Shown here in pieces: positions 32,822 to 44,187 of a stretch of DNA of 64,000 nt. The notes below the pieces were generated by a model. That model ran no database searches. It worked only from the letters and a program-made list of their open reading frames with translations, and was not told where the DNA came from. Position 1 is the stretch's first letter. The number at the start of each line of letters is the position of its first letter. Origin of the DNA: Pelomyxa schiedti (taxonomy: Eukaryota; Evosea; Pelobiontida; Pelomyxidae); contig JAHLWZ010000582.1 in the NCBI GenBank assembly GCA_020536535.1, positions 1-64,000 of the forward strand, given 5' to 3'. Both the position numbers and the translations under genes were made by a program.

Positions 32822-33487
32822 ATGGAGGCACAAGTTCCCCGCAACAGCTTGGAAAGGCATTCGTTCTTCCGTACGGCTAAGAATAGGTTCAAGCTTGAGA
32901 AGGCCGAGCAGCGTGCGCAGTACCGCTTTCTGAAGGTTCTTGCAGTTTTGGGCTGAGGGGTGTTTGTTCTAAGTTGGGGATTACTGTAGATGCAATATGG
33001 GCTAAAGAAGCAAGAGTACGCACTGAACAAGAAGCTCACGGGGCTTAGGGTGAGGTGGAAGGAGCCAAACCTTGGACCTTTGGAGCGAAGGTCGAGGGTG
33101 GACCAACTGACTGCTCCCCAGAGCCAAGAAGTATGAATTTGACACTGATATAACATATTGGCAATGATATGAAATGGATAGAATATCCTGCAGTAATGAG
33201 CTGAAATGACTTATTCCTGCTTTACCAACAGTTGCAACGTATGAAGCAAGACCTGCAGGCTAAGAAGAGAGAGACAAAAGAGAACGTGTCGCGCTTCCAC
33301 AGAATATTCAAGAGTATGCCTAATACATTCTTTGTGAAACAATTTTACTCATTTTTACGCAGATGACAAGAAGGTGCTGAAAGGCAAGATTGTTGACACC
33401 AACAAGGGTGGCACAGCGACGACATCTGCCGCATCCGGGATCTCTCCTTCTACCATACAACCCACAGCGCCGGTCTACAGCATCTGA
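32822..33487 (+). CDS. Small basic coiled-coil protein, unknown
   Basis: ATG at 32,822 gives MEAQVPRNSLERHSFFRTAK, then spliced exons LEKAEQRAQYRFLK, MQYGLKKQEYALNKKLTGLR, RWKEPNLGPLERRSRVDQLT, LQRMKQDLQAKKRETKENVS and a tail ending QPTAPVYSI (TGA at 33,485). It is rich in Lys/Arg/Gln with heptad-like spacing, so it is probably helical. No family is recognised. Introns have normal splice sites. The tight spacing to the previous gene (224 bases) is typical here. Confidence 0.6.
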
Positions 33488-33631
33488 TTTTGTTACTGTT
33501 CTGTCTGTCTTGAAACTTTCTGCAATTTGGTTGTTTGATGGCCGTTCCCTGCTTCTGTGTTGTTGCATTTTTTGTTATTATCCTTTTGGTAGTAGGGCGC
33601 TGTAAGTGAAGGGAACCGAGATCTCGTGCAG

Positions 33632-36379
33632 ATGTTGAAACATAGGGGAAAGGAGAAGTTCCGCATTGAGTTCACGGTTACCGTGCAAAAGGTCGCTGGT
33701 TGTTGGTTATTGCCTCCCTCTGACTTTTTTCTTTTTTTACCCGTGCAGCTCATTGGAATGCGTGATTACCCTTCTTCAGTTGTGTTCTTGTCATGGCGAA
33801 GAGGTTTTTTTTTTTTGCCCATGAAACACAATAAATCCCAGAGTTTTCGTTCCCTAACTTGTGGAGGGAGCAAGAAGAAGACCGGTACTACGAAATTAGT
33901 TAAAGTGACACCACCTCCTGGTGAGGATACTCCTTTCAACGAAAAGATTTCCTTTTCTTGCACTATGTTTAAAGACCAGTCAACAAAGCAGTATGACTCT
34001 AAACAAATGAGCATAACACGTAAGAACACACTGAGTGCAGACTAGTTTATTTAACACTCTCTTTGATTTAGTAAAAGAAGTTACAAAGAAGTCCCCCAAG
34101 CACATTGGCAAATTAAGATTGAACTTGGCCACTTATGCAATGAATCCTGCTGGCACAAGCACCACAACAACACAGTCCACTCCTTTTGTTTTTGAAAGGA
34201 AAAAGGAACTAAGCTCCTCAAAGCCAACTGTGTATGTATGTAGATTAAGCTTCTCTATCATAAGTTGTCCTTCATAACCACCTCTCTAGCTTTCTTTTGT
34301 GGCAACACCACTTAAATATGGAAATCATAGTATTGCCAAGTGAGGCTCCTTTACAATTTGTTCCTTGTCACTGTTGCACTTTTTAGGCTTGACAGTGAGG
34401 CTGGACCCCGACCAGGCCTCATGATCAAGGACATTGAAGGGACCCTATACAGTCTTGAGGCATCCTCTGCCAAGTCTGACACAAGTATAGACTCTGCCAG
34501 TGTTGCCTCAGATGTTGATGTTCGTATTTACTTAAACGAGTAGTGTAAGCTAAGATTCACAGCTAGAGGCTGAAAAGGACCTAACTCTTGACACCCCTAC
34601 GGATATCTCTCCCGAAGTTCAAGCTTTACAGGAAGAACTTGAAGTAATGACAAACTTTTTGAGAGTATAAGCTCAACATTTTTCATAAAAAAGATGGTCA
34701 GACTGGAGAGCTTCGAAAAGTTGAATAGAATAAAGGAACAGGATGCTGAGCTGCAAGAACTAAGAGGCAATTTTGCAAGCACACAGAATTCCTATCAGAT
34801 ACTGGTAAATAATTCTTTCCATATTAGATTGGCTCTGCTGACCCACTTTAGTGGCAAAATACAACGAAGCTATTGAAACAAGCTGATGTAGAATTGAGAA
34901 AATTTACATCAAATCCTCCCGATTTCCAGCAAAAGTTACAACAAATGGTTTAGTATTTGATACATTTATTCAGCTCAGCTTTCATTAGATGGCCAAATCG
35001 GCACCGCTTACATCCAGTACCACTTCCACAACATCAACATCAACCTCCACCACGACATCTTCGACAGTAAACAGAGAGGTTACTTCCACATAAATGTATT
35101 TTTTTTTGGCTCAATAAAAATATACAGGTGAGCCGTGAATCTTCGTTTATTGAACAGCAAATATATCTTGCACCAGTTCAATTTGAGCCAGATTCTGGGA
35201 CACCTGTTACCGCGAAATCTGTAAAATTCCTGTCCTCTCCAATTTACACTATAACTATTCCCCTTGTAGATCATGAGTCAACTGGAGGTATGGAAGTGTT
35301 TTTCATCTCCACTTTCGGCGACTCGTAACTTCTTTGATCGAATTTGTGGTGCAATTGAAACTGTCTGCAATGTACATTTCTAGTTTGTAATGAACCTGCC
35401 TTCTCAATACTCAACCAAACTTTCTTGCTACAGCAAAAACCTGGCCTTCCACGGATGTGTTATTGGTTATCTGTAACCTATGGCCTAATTACCCTGTGTC
35501 GGGACCGTATGTTACGAAATGCAGACGAGAAACCAACATTATGTGGCTTCGAGCAAGCTCTGACGAAAACTGGCTTCATTGTCTACTCTACTGTTGTTGC
35601 CCATATCACAGGGGTAAGAAACATTTATCCGGGTACCCTTTTCTCACTGCATGAATAGAAATTGCAGTTATATCTCGTTTCAGCTTTACTGCAGGAACGA
35701 CAAGAAGAAATGTACCTGGCAGTACAACTTCTTTCCATTATTTCTGACTACCATTAGTGCCACAAGACTTCTTCAGTCAGTTCCCCGAGTTTCAACAGTG
35801 TTTGGGGTTTTGGACAGAAGCCTTTTTACGTTACGAGGAAGTAGGGTACCTGAACCCGTGGTTCAACAATTTTTCACACAGATTTTTTACTTCATCTCTG
35901 CTCATCTCTTTAACCATGTTGCATGCAATGAGTAGTGTGACGTAGTTATGGTGCTCTATTAACATTCTTTAGAATTTCTGTACCTCTTAACACTGGGCTC
36001 GCTTTACAACTAGCAGTAACGAGATTAGAGGAATGGGCAACAAAAAATAACCTTACCAACACAATGTAGCGTTAGCCATTTCCATTCGCACTATGTCTCA
36101 CTACCTCTCAGGGGACAGCTCGAGCCTCTGACTGAAACAGCAACGGTGCTAGTATCGGTACTTTCTGACAATGCTCTGCTTGCGCATTCTTGTCAGGCCC
36201 TTTCCGTCGCTCAGCTTAAGCACTTAATACTGACCCTGACACCAGACATGTACTTTTTCATCTCTTTCTTCCCTTTACCTTCTTACACTACAAACAGAAG
36301 CCCAACACTCGCCACCAAGCTGAAAATCAGTGATGATATCAAATTCAATGAGACACTTATTCACCCTGTTTCCTTTTGA
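33632..36379 (+). CDS. NT-C2 domain plus coiled coil plus dilute (DIL) domain protein
   Basis: The start MLKHRGKEKFRIEFTVTVQK, then LIGMRDYPSSVVFLSWRRG, SKKKTGTTKLVKVTPPPGED, FNEKISFSCTMFKDQSTKQY and HIGKLRLNLATYAMNPAG, form an N-terminal type C2 domain as in EEIG1/EHBP1 proteins. A coiled coil follows (LNRIKEQDAELQELRGN) and a Ser/Thr linker. The C-terminal third matches the dilute domain of class V myosins: RMCYWLSVTYGLITLC, ERQEEMYLAVQLLSIIS, VPEPVVQQFFTQIFYFISAH, LAVTRLEEWATK and CQALSVAQLKHLILTLTPD. The stop is at 36,377. It may link membrane cargo to the cytoskeleton without a motor domain. Many short introns; junctions are approximate. Confidence 0.8.
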
Positions 36380-36449
36380 TGAGCCTTGTTGGGCTGGGAA
36401 CATACCACACAAAACAATAAATACAGAAGAAAGTGGGTAAATTTTGAGT

Positions 36450-37933
36450 TTAATTTTTAGAAGGGTTTGCAATACTTGTGTTTTGGTCTTGCAACTGCTG
36501 TAATGAGGCAGTTTCTGGCCTTGATCTTCTTCTGAAGGCTACCCCTTTTCCCAGTCCCAGAATTTCACGTTGTGTAGCTGTTAGTGGAAGAGAGGCTATT
36601 GGTGTTGTTGTTGTTACTGGAGGTAGTGGTGTTTGAGGGCTGGGCAGGGTGTGTGGCTCTTGTGGAATTGGAACGGGAATGGAAGATGGAACTGGACTGG
36701 TGTGTGGGGCAATTGTTGGGGATTCTGTGCTGGTGAGTGCAGGAGTTCTTATTGTGTTGGGGGCTGTGGCATTGTCATCAGTGGGGGATGTGAGCATCTT
36801 GGGTTTTTTTTTGTGGTGATGCTTGCGTTTTTTCCTCCTGTGCTTACCTCTCTTACCCTCTTTTGCCGGAGCTTTTGCAGGGGACGACCGTGAAGGCGGT
36901 GGGGCACAGGCGGTTGATGGCGTGGATGAACTCATAGGCACTGTGGTTATTTTGGCGTGCTTTGTGGGAGGGTCTACTTCTTGTAGTGAGTGTGCCCGTA
37001 TTTTTGGTAATGGTTGAGGGATCCAAAGTGGATATGCTTTTGTGTAGCTCTTGGCGTAAGTAACAACAGCTTGCACAAGGTTATCAACACCTTGGGTAAT
37101 AACAGCATCTTCACTAATGCATGTCCTGTCACGCTTCAGACCAAGTTAGGGAGGAAAATATGTCACAGACTTACTTTAATACCAACAGTAAAAGAGTGGT
37201 TAGTGCCTACAATGGTCCCAAGTGTCGAGCTATTTGTGCCCAAAAGGCATATAGGAACACCTGCCATATTTGCCATTAAAGGGAGGTGCATCACAGCCAT
37301 GCGTGACACTGTATAAGACATTATTGTAGGAAATATGTTTTGGAACACACTTTCTGAGGTTTCAGATATCATAAGGCATTCCATAATTGAATTCTCTTTA
37401 CCCAGTAAGTGTTTCAATGGAAGAGCACTCAAACAAAGCTACACCATACTTTGTTCATGTTGCATACAATCTTCAAGTGCTTCAGTTACTCTGTTCACAC
37501 CCAGTAGCAGACATTTTTTTAGCATTCTCCATTTCTGTGAAGATGAAAAACAACAAATAGAGTTAAGCGTTTACATGTACTTTTTTTTTAAAAAAAATTA
37601 CTGTTCGTTTAGTACGGTCATTAACAACTGCAAGCACACATACAGGTTTAGAAATGCGGTCTCCTGATGGGAGGAAACACAGCCCCACCAACCGTCTTAG
37701 AACGTTGGTTGACATTGGGCCAGCCTTCTCTACTGGAACAGATTGAACCCTGAAGATGTTTACTGTTGAGAACTAATTCCAAAACATTGAAGGAAACACC
37801 CAACAAGAAGGTAGTAAGAGCAAAAAATAGAAGAAACAAACCAAGGAGTGAAAAAATCGAAGTGAGAAGTATCCACCTCCCATAAGGCGTGCTTGTCGTG
37901 CAGAGCCTGCTTCTTCTTCAGCGCCTCCAACAT
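36450..37933 (-). CDS. L7Ae-family RNA-binding protein, RPP38-like candidate
   Basis: The start MLEALKKKQALHDKHALWE at 37,933 is followed by a central L7Ae-type domain: KKCLLLGVNRVTEALEDCMQ, SRMAVMHLPLMANMAGVPIC and LGTIVGTNHSFTVGIK. This fold recognises kink-turn RNA. The order (N-terminal extension, central L7Ae domain, then a tail with a proline-rich LWIPQPLPKIRAHS and a Lys/Arg/His cluster) is closest to the RNase P/MRP subunit RPP38. The SECIS-binding protein SBP2 also contains this fold. The tail is Pro/Thr-rich and stops at 36,450. I favour RPP38 on layout, with moderate confidence. Four or five introns. Confidence 0.65.
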
Positions 37934-38077
37934 TTCTTCTCATCACCTGATGAAATTAATTATTGCTCTAAGAGATTTGGTCCACCAATTGAGAACAAGA
38001 GCCTCTCAAATGATTATCCCAAGGAACCACAACCTCTTTTTTTGCTTTCCACTCTTCTGACTCCCAGACTGCTGAGG

Positions 38078-41000
38078 ATGAACCCGAATCCACAAGAATC
38101 CCCTGGTTTCGTTTCTTCGAACAGGAACAACAAAAGTTGGCACCGTTTACCGGACACCCCACAGCAAAAAATGCGAGTGGTGTTTAACTTCGACGACCAA
38201 GGGAGACACAGACCCGGCGAATTCGTTCCGGTACTTCTGGTTTCCGGCCACGTCGAGGCATTATGGGTCCCCTCCCTGCTTCGCAAGTACCTTTACTTTT
38301 CAAGATCTCGTTATCCTTCCACTCTTTTTTTTTTCTTACAATGTTTTAGGAATGGAGCGACTGGCTGGGTCACGGATGTGGAACTACCAACGGATACTGA
38401 TTTGGAATACAAATATATTTTATTGAGGGGAGATGGTTCTGTTTCATGGGAGAGTGTATGTTCCGAGGCCTTGGAGAAAAATTTTTAAAAATGACTTTGG
38501 AATAGGAGGCAATCAAATTGACTATACCAAGGAGTTCTGCTGGCATGGAACTCAACTCTTCATATGATGACAAAAGAGGTGTACCTGTCTCCATTTCGGC
38601 ACCTCCTGCTCGATCGACCCCTGTGGAGAAAGTATCTTCGAAGTCTGCCGACAAAATGAAAAACGTCTTGCACACTGGTTTGTCTCTGTTAGTGGTGGTA
38701 GTGCAATAAAGATGATTTTTAGGCTGGATGACCAAGTGTGGTGCTCGTGTGAAGAGCTGGAAGAAGAGATTCTTCATCCTTCAAGACCTCAAGCTTTCGT
38801 ACTATGCAGACCCCAATGTGTGTTTGTTTTTATAGTTATTGTTGGAAACTTATGCCCAAAAATCTTACTTTTCTCTAGAAAGGTGGCGCTAAAGGTGATA
38901 TCGTTGTCAAAGAAATAAAAGCAGTGAAAGTTGGTGTCCTCAAGTCAAAAAATGCTGGACAGCAGGGCTTATTGGTTGTCACACCCAAACGTATTCCTAT
39001 ATCATGCTCGTTTACTTTAGTGACTGTTTCTGCAGGAAACTTTGCGATGTTTTCAGATGATGAAGAACAAACGCAGATGTGGCTGAACAAGTTTCGTGAA
39101 TTAAAGATTGATGTGGAGAATGTTTTTGATGGCAAAATGCTTACAGCCTTAATGCATCAGCAAATGCCCGCAACAGCTGCTCCTGCCGCAACCGGAGGAG
39201 GTCCAGCAAGCACATCACCGACAGGTGTTCTTCCTTCCCAGCATCAAGTATCCTCAACTACAGTGTCATCAACCTCAACCTCAACCTCGACCTCGACGTC
39301 TACCTCGACTTCGACTTCGACTTCAACATCAACCTCAACCACACCTTCCTCCATTACAACAAGTCCTTCCACCTCTACAAGTCCATCCACTTCAACTGTT
39401 CCAGCTACAACTGTATACTTTTTTCCCCCGCTTGCTTTGCCTTTACACCTTTCTTCCCAGGATCCAGACGTTGATAATGCCTTTTCTGAAAATCCAGTTG
39501 TTATCCTTACAACACATGATAATAAGCGTCTCAGCTCACGGCCAATGCTAATGCGCAAAAATGATTCCCTTGGATATTACATGGCCACAGCAAAAACCTC
39601 AAAGAAGATTTCTCACATCTCTGCAAACCCTAATGCAATAATCTTATGGGGCAAAACTGACTTCACCACATCACAGTACATCGAGGTACGTGAGAATCCT
39701 TTTGCCTTGGCTTATTCTTTCAGACACAAGTTACGATTTCTGTAACTACAAGTGAATCCACTAAAAAAGTTGCTTGGCAACCTTCAATGAGCCAGGTTTA
39801 AACATAAACATGAAGTTTCTTAAGTCTAAGAACCATAGTACTTCTCTGGCCCCACTGACCCAAATATGGCTGTTCTCACTTTGAGTATTGCCAAACCATC
39901 TGTTATCAACCTTTCTCTCCCAGTTCTCCATATGGTTTGAAACAAAGCCATTTCCTCACTTTAATATTTTGAAAGGATTATGTTGAAGAAGCTCGGAAAA
40001 TATCTGATGTTGTTATACTTTCCACCTTCTCTGGAAATCGAATGTCCAGCCGCCCAATGAAACTTCAGAATCACCCAGAGGTTGGGTATCATTTCCTGAC
40101 ACATAAAGGGTCAAAGAAGCTTGACCACATTGCGGCGTCACCAAAAGGTAGCTTACTAATTGGAAATATTGGGACGGGAACCAAGAAATTCGCGAAGGTA
40201 ACGATGAGTCTTTTTTTCTTCAAGTTAGTGATTTTTCACACAGGCGAAAGTGGAGCTTGTGGCAACAACAGACTCTGAAATTATCAGGAAAATTTGGAAG
40301 GATGATTATCGCCAGTTTGGTTATACTGGTGTCGACGACCCCAACCTGGTGGTACTCAAGGTGAAATTCGTCCTTGTCACCGTTGTTGACATGACCGTTG
40401 TCCCTCAAACGCTCCAAATGGTGAGACTTTGAACCCGTGTTTGTAAACTTGACCACAACATAGGGCAGCATGGATGCAGCCTATGCCGAGAACGAGATTG
40501 TTATTCTAACCACCAAAGATGGCCGCTCGTTCAGTTCCCGCCCGATGTTGATGCGAAAGCACTCTGTCGTTGGCTACCACTTCATAACTCGCAAGTCAAC
40601 CAAAAAGATAGCTCAAATTACCAAATCTCCCGGCGTTGAAATACTTGTTGGAAAACTGGACTCAACTGGTTCATTCGTGCGGGTATGGATTTTCCACTGT
40701 TGTTTCATGTTTAAGCAGGTCAAGGTTGCCGCTCAAGCTGAGGTGTCTGATGATCCCTACATAAAAACTCAACTATGGAATGATTCCTATCGGCAATTTG
40801 GGTATAGCGGTCCCACTGATCCTTCAATGATTGTTATCCTTCTTAAAATCGTGTCAATCAATGAGACCCGATTGCCAACATTAAAGAAAGAAATCAACAT
40901 GGTTTGCTTTTAGATGTAAATAGAGCCTACTTATTTAGACTTCCAGGTGCCTTTGCACAATGCCTATGCCGCATCACCAATTGTAAGCCTATGTACGCAC

Positions 41001-43949
41001 TGCAATTCACGAATTAGCAGTCGTCCTATGTGGATGCGCTTCCAGGAAAAATATGGCTACCACTTCTGCACGCGGAGAGCCTCACACAAATTGGAGGAAA
41101 TAACGTCCAATCCCACTGTAACAGTACTAGTTGGAAAAACCGATTTTTCGTCAACTGGATATGTACAGGTAAAACAAGACAGATTTTACTCTTTTTGTAA
41201 CATCCTTTCAACAGGTCACAGCAAAAGCGACCATTTCTGATGACGAGGCAACGAAGATTTCTCTGTGGAAAGACGACTATAAGGCGGTAAGTGAGACCCT
41301 TGGACATTCTACAACTGATCATTCTTCCTCGGAAGTTCGGGTTTTCTGGTCCAGCTGACCCTGTTTTTGTTGTCATTCTTCTTGAAATTACTGATATCTC
41401 AAGTTCTATTCTCACTCCCTCGAAAATTGATATGGTAACACCCTTCTTCTCTTTTTTTCCTTTGACGCGGTGCACAGACCCCAATTGACGAAGCCTACGC
41501 AGCCTCTCCCATCGTCAACCTTGTTACCCACAATGAAAAACGACTATCTTCTCGTCCCATGTGGATGAGGAAACATGAAGAATTAGGATACCATTTTTGC
41601 ACACGGAAGGGCTCCAATAAATTGGCCCAAATAGTGGCTCACCCCGAAGTTAACATTTTGGTTGGAAAAACTGATTTTACTACCAAACTTGTGACACAGG
41701 TTACCTCACTTATTTTCTGTGTCCAAGTAAAAATTGGATTTAGTTAAGAGCAAATGCTCGCGCTGATGAATCCCCTGAAATGAAACGCAAACTCTGGAAA
41801 GATGACTACACACAATTTGGTTTTACTGGGGCTGATGACCCGAATTTCGTGCCAATTCTTCTTACACCCCTTGGGGTAGTCACCTCAAAAATTGGTAGCT
41901 CTTCACCTGATGTATGTAACGTTGGAGATGTATTGAAGATGAACTTAACAACACCTAGATGGCACCAGTGGATTCTGCATATGGACACTCACAAATTGTT
42001 AAGTTGAGTACACATGTGGGGGCCAGAATATCAAGTCGCCCAATGTGGATGCAGTATCACCCACAAACAGGATACCACTTCTGCACTCGCAGAGGGTCCC
42101 GAAAACTAGAGCAAATAGCTGTGAACTCAGAGGTTGAAATATTTGTTGGAGACATTTCCTTCAAGTCAACTGGTTTCGTTTCGGTATCGCATCATTTGTT
42201 TCACCTTCTTTCTTATCTTTTCAGTTCAAAGCAACTGCGAGAATAGATGAGACAGCGGAGCTAAAATCTAAGTTGTGGAAGGACGACTATAAGCAGTTCG
42301 GTTACACAGGCCCTGAGGATACAAATCTCGTGTTAATATTGTTGACCCCCTCATCCGTTGACGCCACTAAAATGAACATTGCCGCAAGTCCAAAACTTGA
42401 CGTACCATCCATTAAACACCCTTAAAAACCTTTCTTATTTGGGTGTAGATGAAACCATTTGATGCTGCCTATGCCGTTACACCGATAGTATCATTGTCTA
42501 CTCATGCTAACAATAGAATTGCCGCACGTCCAATGTGGTTGAGGCATCACGCTGAAGTGGGATATCACTTCTGTACCCATAAAGGAACACCCAAACTGCA
42601 ACAGATTCAGAGCAATCCTGATGTTTCCCTTGTTATTGGCAGTTCTGGATTTGACACTAAACTCTTTGTTAAGGTTGGCGGGCCTTACTTCTAAACTGAT
42701 CTAATCTCTTCAAGGTTCAAGCACTTGCTCACATAGACGAATCAAGTGAAATGAAGAATAAACTGTGGCAAAGCGATTACACGGCATTTGGTTACACAGG
42801 CCCAGAGGATCCCAACTTTTCCATTATTCTACTCACGATACAAGCATTGGAGGTTACCAACCTAGCTTCAACTCCAGTTGATGTATGGAAATTAGTGCAT
42901 CTGTTCTAAATTTTTCGCTTAAAACAAACAGATTTCTCCAATTGATTCGGCATACAAAACTTCACAAATTGTATCCCTAGCCACACACGCTGGTGGCAAA
43001 ATTCATAACAGGCCTATGTGGATGAGATACCACAAAAATCTTGGCTATCACTTCTGCACAACAAAGCCATCACAGAAGATAACAGAAATTTCTGCCAATT
43101 CGGACGTTTACGTTGTTGTCGGCAGAACTGATATTTACAGTAAAGGCTTTGTTCAAGTAAGAGTCACCTCTCAATTCGGGGATTAATTTTTTTTTTTTTG
43201 TAGGCAGCCGCTAGGGCTACTATCTCTGAAGAGCAACATCTGAAGAACGATGCTTGGAGAGATGAATACAAAGCTGTATACCTTCTTCTGATTTTCCCTT
43301 TGTTTACAAAAACCGACACAGTTCGGCTATTCCGGACCTGACGACCCCAAGTTTGTTCTTATTTTACTTCAGTGGACCTCGGTGAGTCATGTAGCTATGC
43401 CATCCCCAAAACAGGATACTGTAAGGATTTTTTTTTCAAAAACCATAAATTCACTAAAGTCACAGACTCTTCTTGATGAAGCGATGGCAGCTAATCCCGT
43501 TGTGTCCCTGAGCACACATGACTCTAAGAATAGGATTTGCTCCCGTTTCATGATGTTACTTAAGAACAATGACCTCGGCTACTACATGACCACTCATGCC
43601 GGCACCCCCAAGTTGGCTCAAATAAAGCAGGAACTCTACGTTTCTATGCTTGTGGGCAGCACCGAGTTTACTTCTTCAGGCTTTGTTCAAGTACCAATCC
43701 CGCAAATTTTCTCACTAGCCACTGACTTGCTTTTAGGTGGATGCCGATGTAGTCATCCACGAAGACCAGGAAACTAAGGATAAAGCGTGGCAGAGCCAGT
43801 TCACATCTGTATGCAATCCACACTTATATCTCCACATAACTGATCGGTCTCTAAAACAGTTCGGCTACACCGGCCCAACTGACCCCGCCTTTGTTGTGAT
43901 GGTCCTCACACCCAGAGCTATCAAACACACCAAACTGGGCAAACCCTAA
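38078..43949 (+). CDS. Giant multidomain protein: CBM20, PH, then nine tandem flavin split-barrel (PNPOx-like) domains
   Basis: The start is MNPNPQESPGFVSSNRNNKS. A CBM20 starch-binding domain comes first (RVVFNFDDQ, TGWVTDVELP, LEYKYILLRGDGSVSWE), then a PH domain (GWMTKCGARVKSWKKRFFIL, LSYYADPN). A Thr/Ser-rich linker (about 39,245-39,410) leads to nine copies of a pyridoxamine-phosphate-oxidase-like, FMN-type split barrel, near 39,461, 39,975, 40,466, 40,946, 41,480, 41,957, 42,449, 42,935 and 43,460. Each copy has the pattern AYAxxPIVxLxTH, SSRPMWMR, GYHFCTRxGSxKL, VGKTDF, LWKDDYxQFGYTGPxDPxF. Introns sit at the same place in most copies, showing tandem duplication. The stop is at 43,947. 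Likely cytosolic at glycogen or membrane; the reaction is unknown. Confidence 0.88.
39258..39365 (+). repeat. Ser/Thr-coding hexamer minisatellite
   Basis: Repeats of TCAACC/TCGACC-type hexamers encode alternating Ser-Thr in the linker between the PH domain and the first split barrel. Length polymorphism is likely. Confidence 0.8.
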
Positions 43950-44187
43950 ACCAACAAATAAGAGCAAGGCATGGAAAAACCGGGACTTTTTATTACTCCC
44001 TCTTTCCGCTAAAATGACATTTGGCTGAATAAAAAAAACACCAGACCGCCGATCCTCTGAGCGACGAGAACGAAAATTACAGCGTTCCGGTCAGTTGATT
44101 AATTGATTCCGCCATTTAACGTTCGATTGATTCTCATTTCTCCAATTTTTCCGTCTCGTGCCAACCCCACAAGGAGAGTGCACCAAC

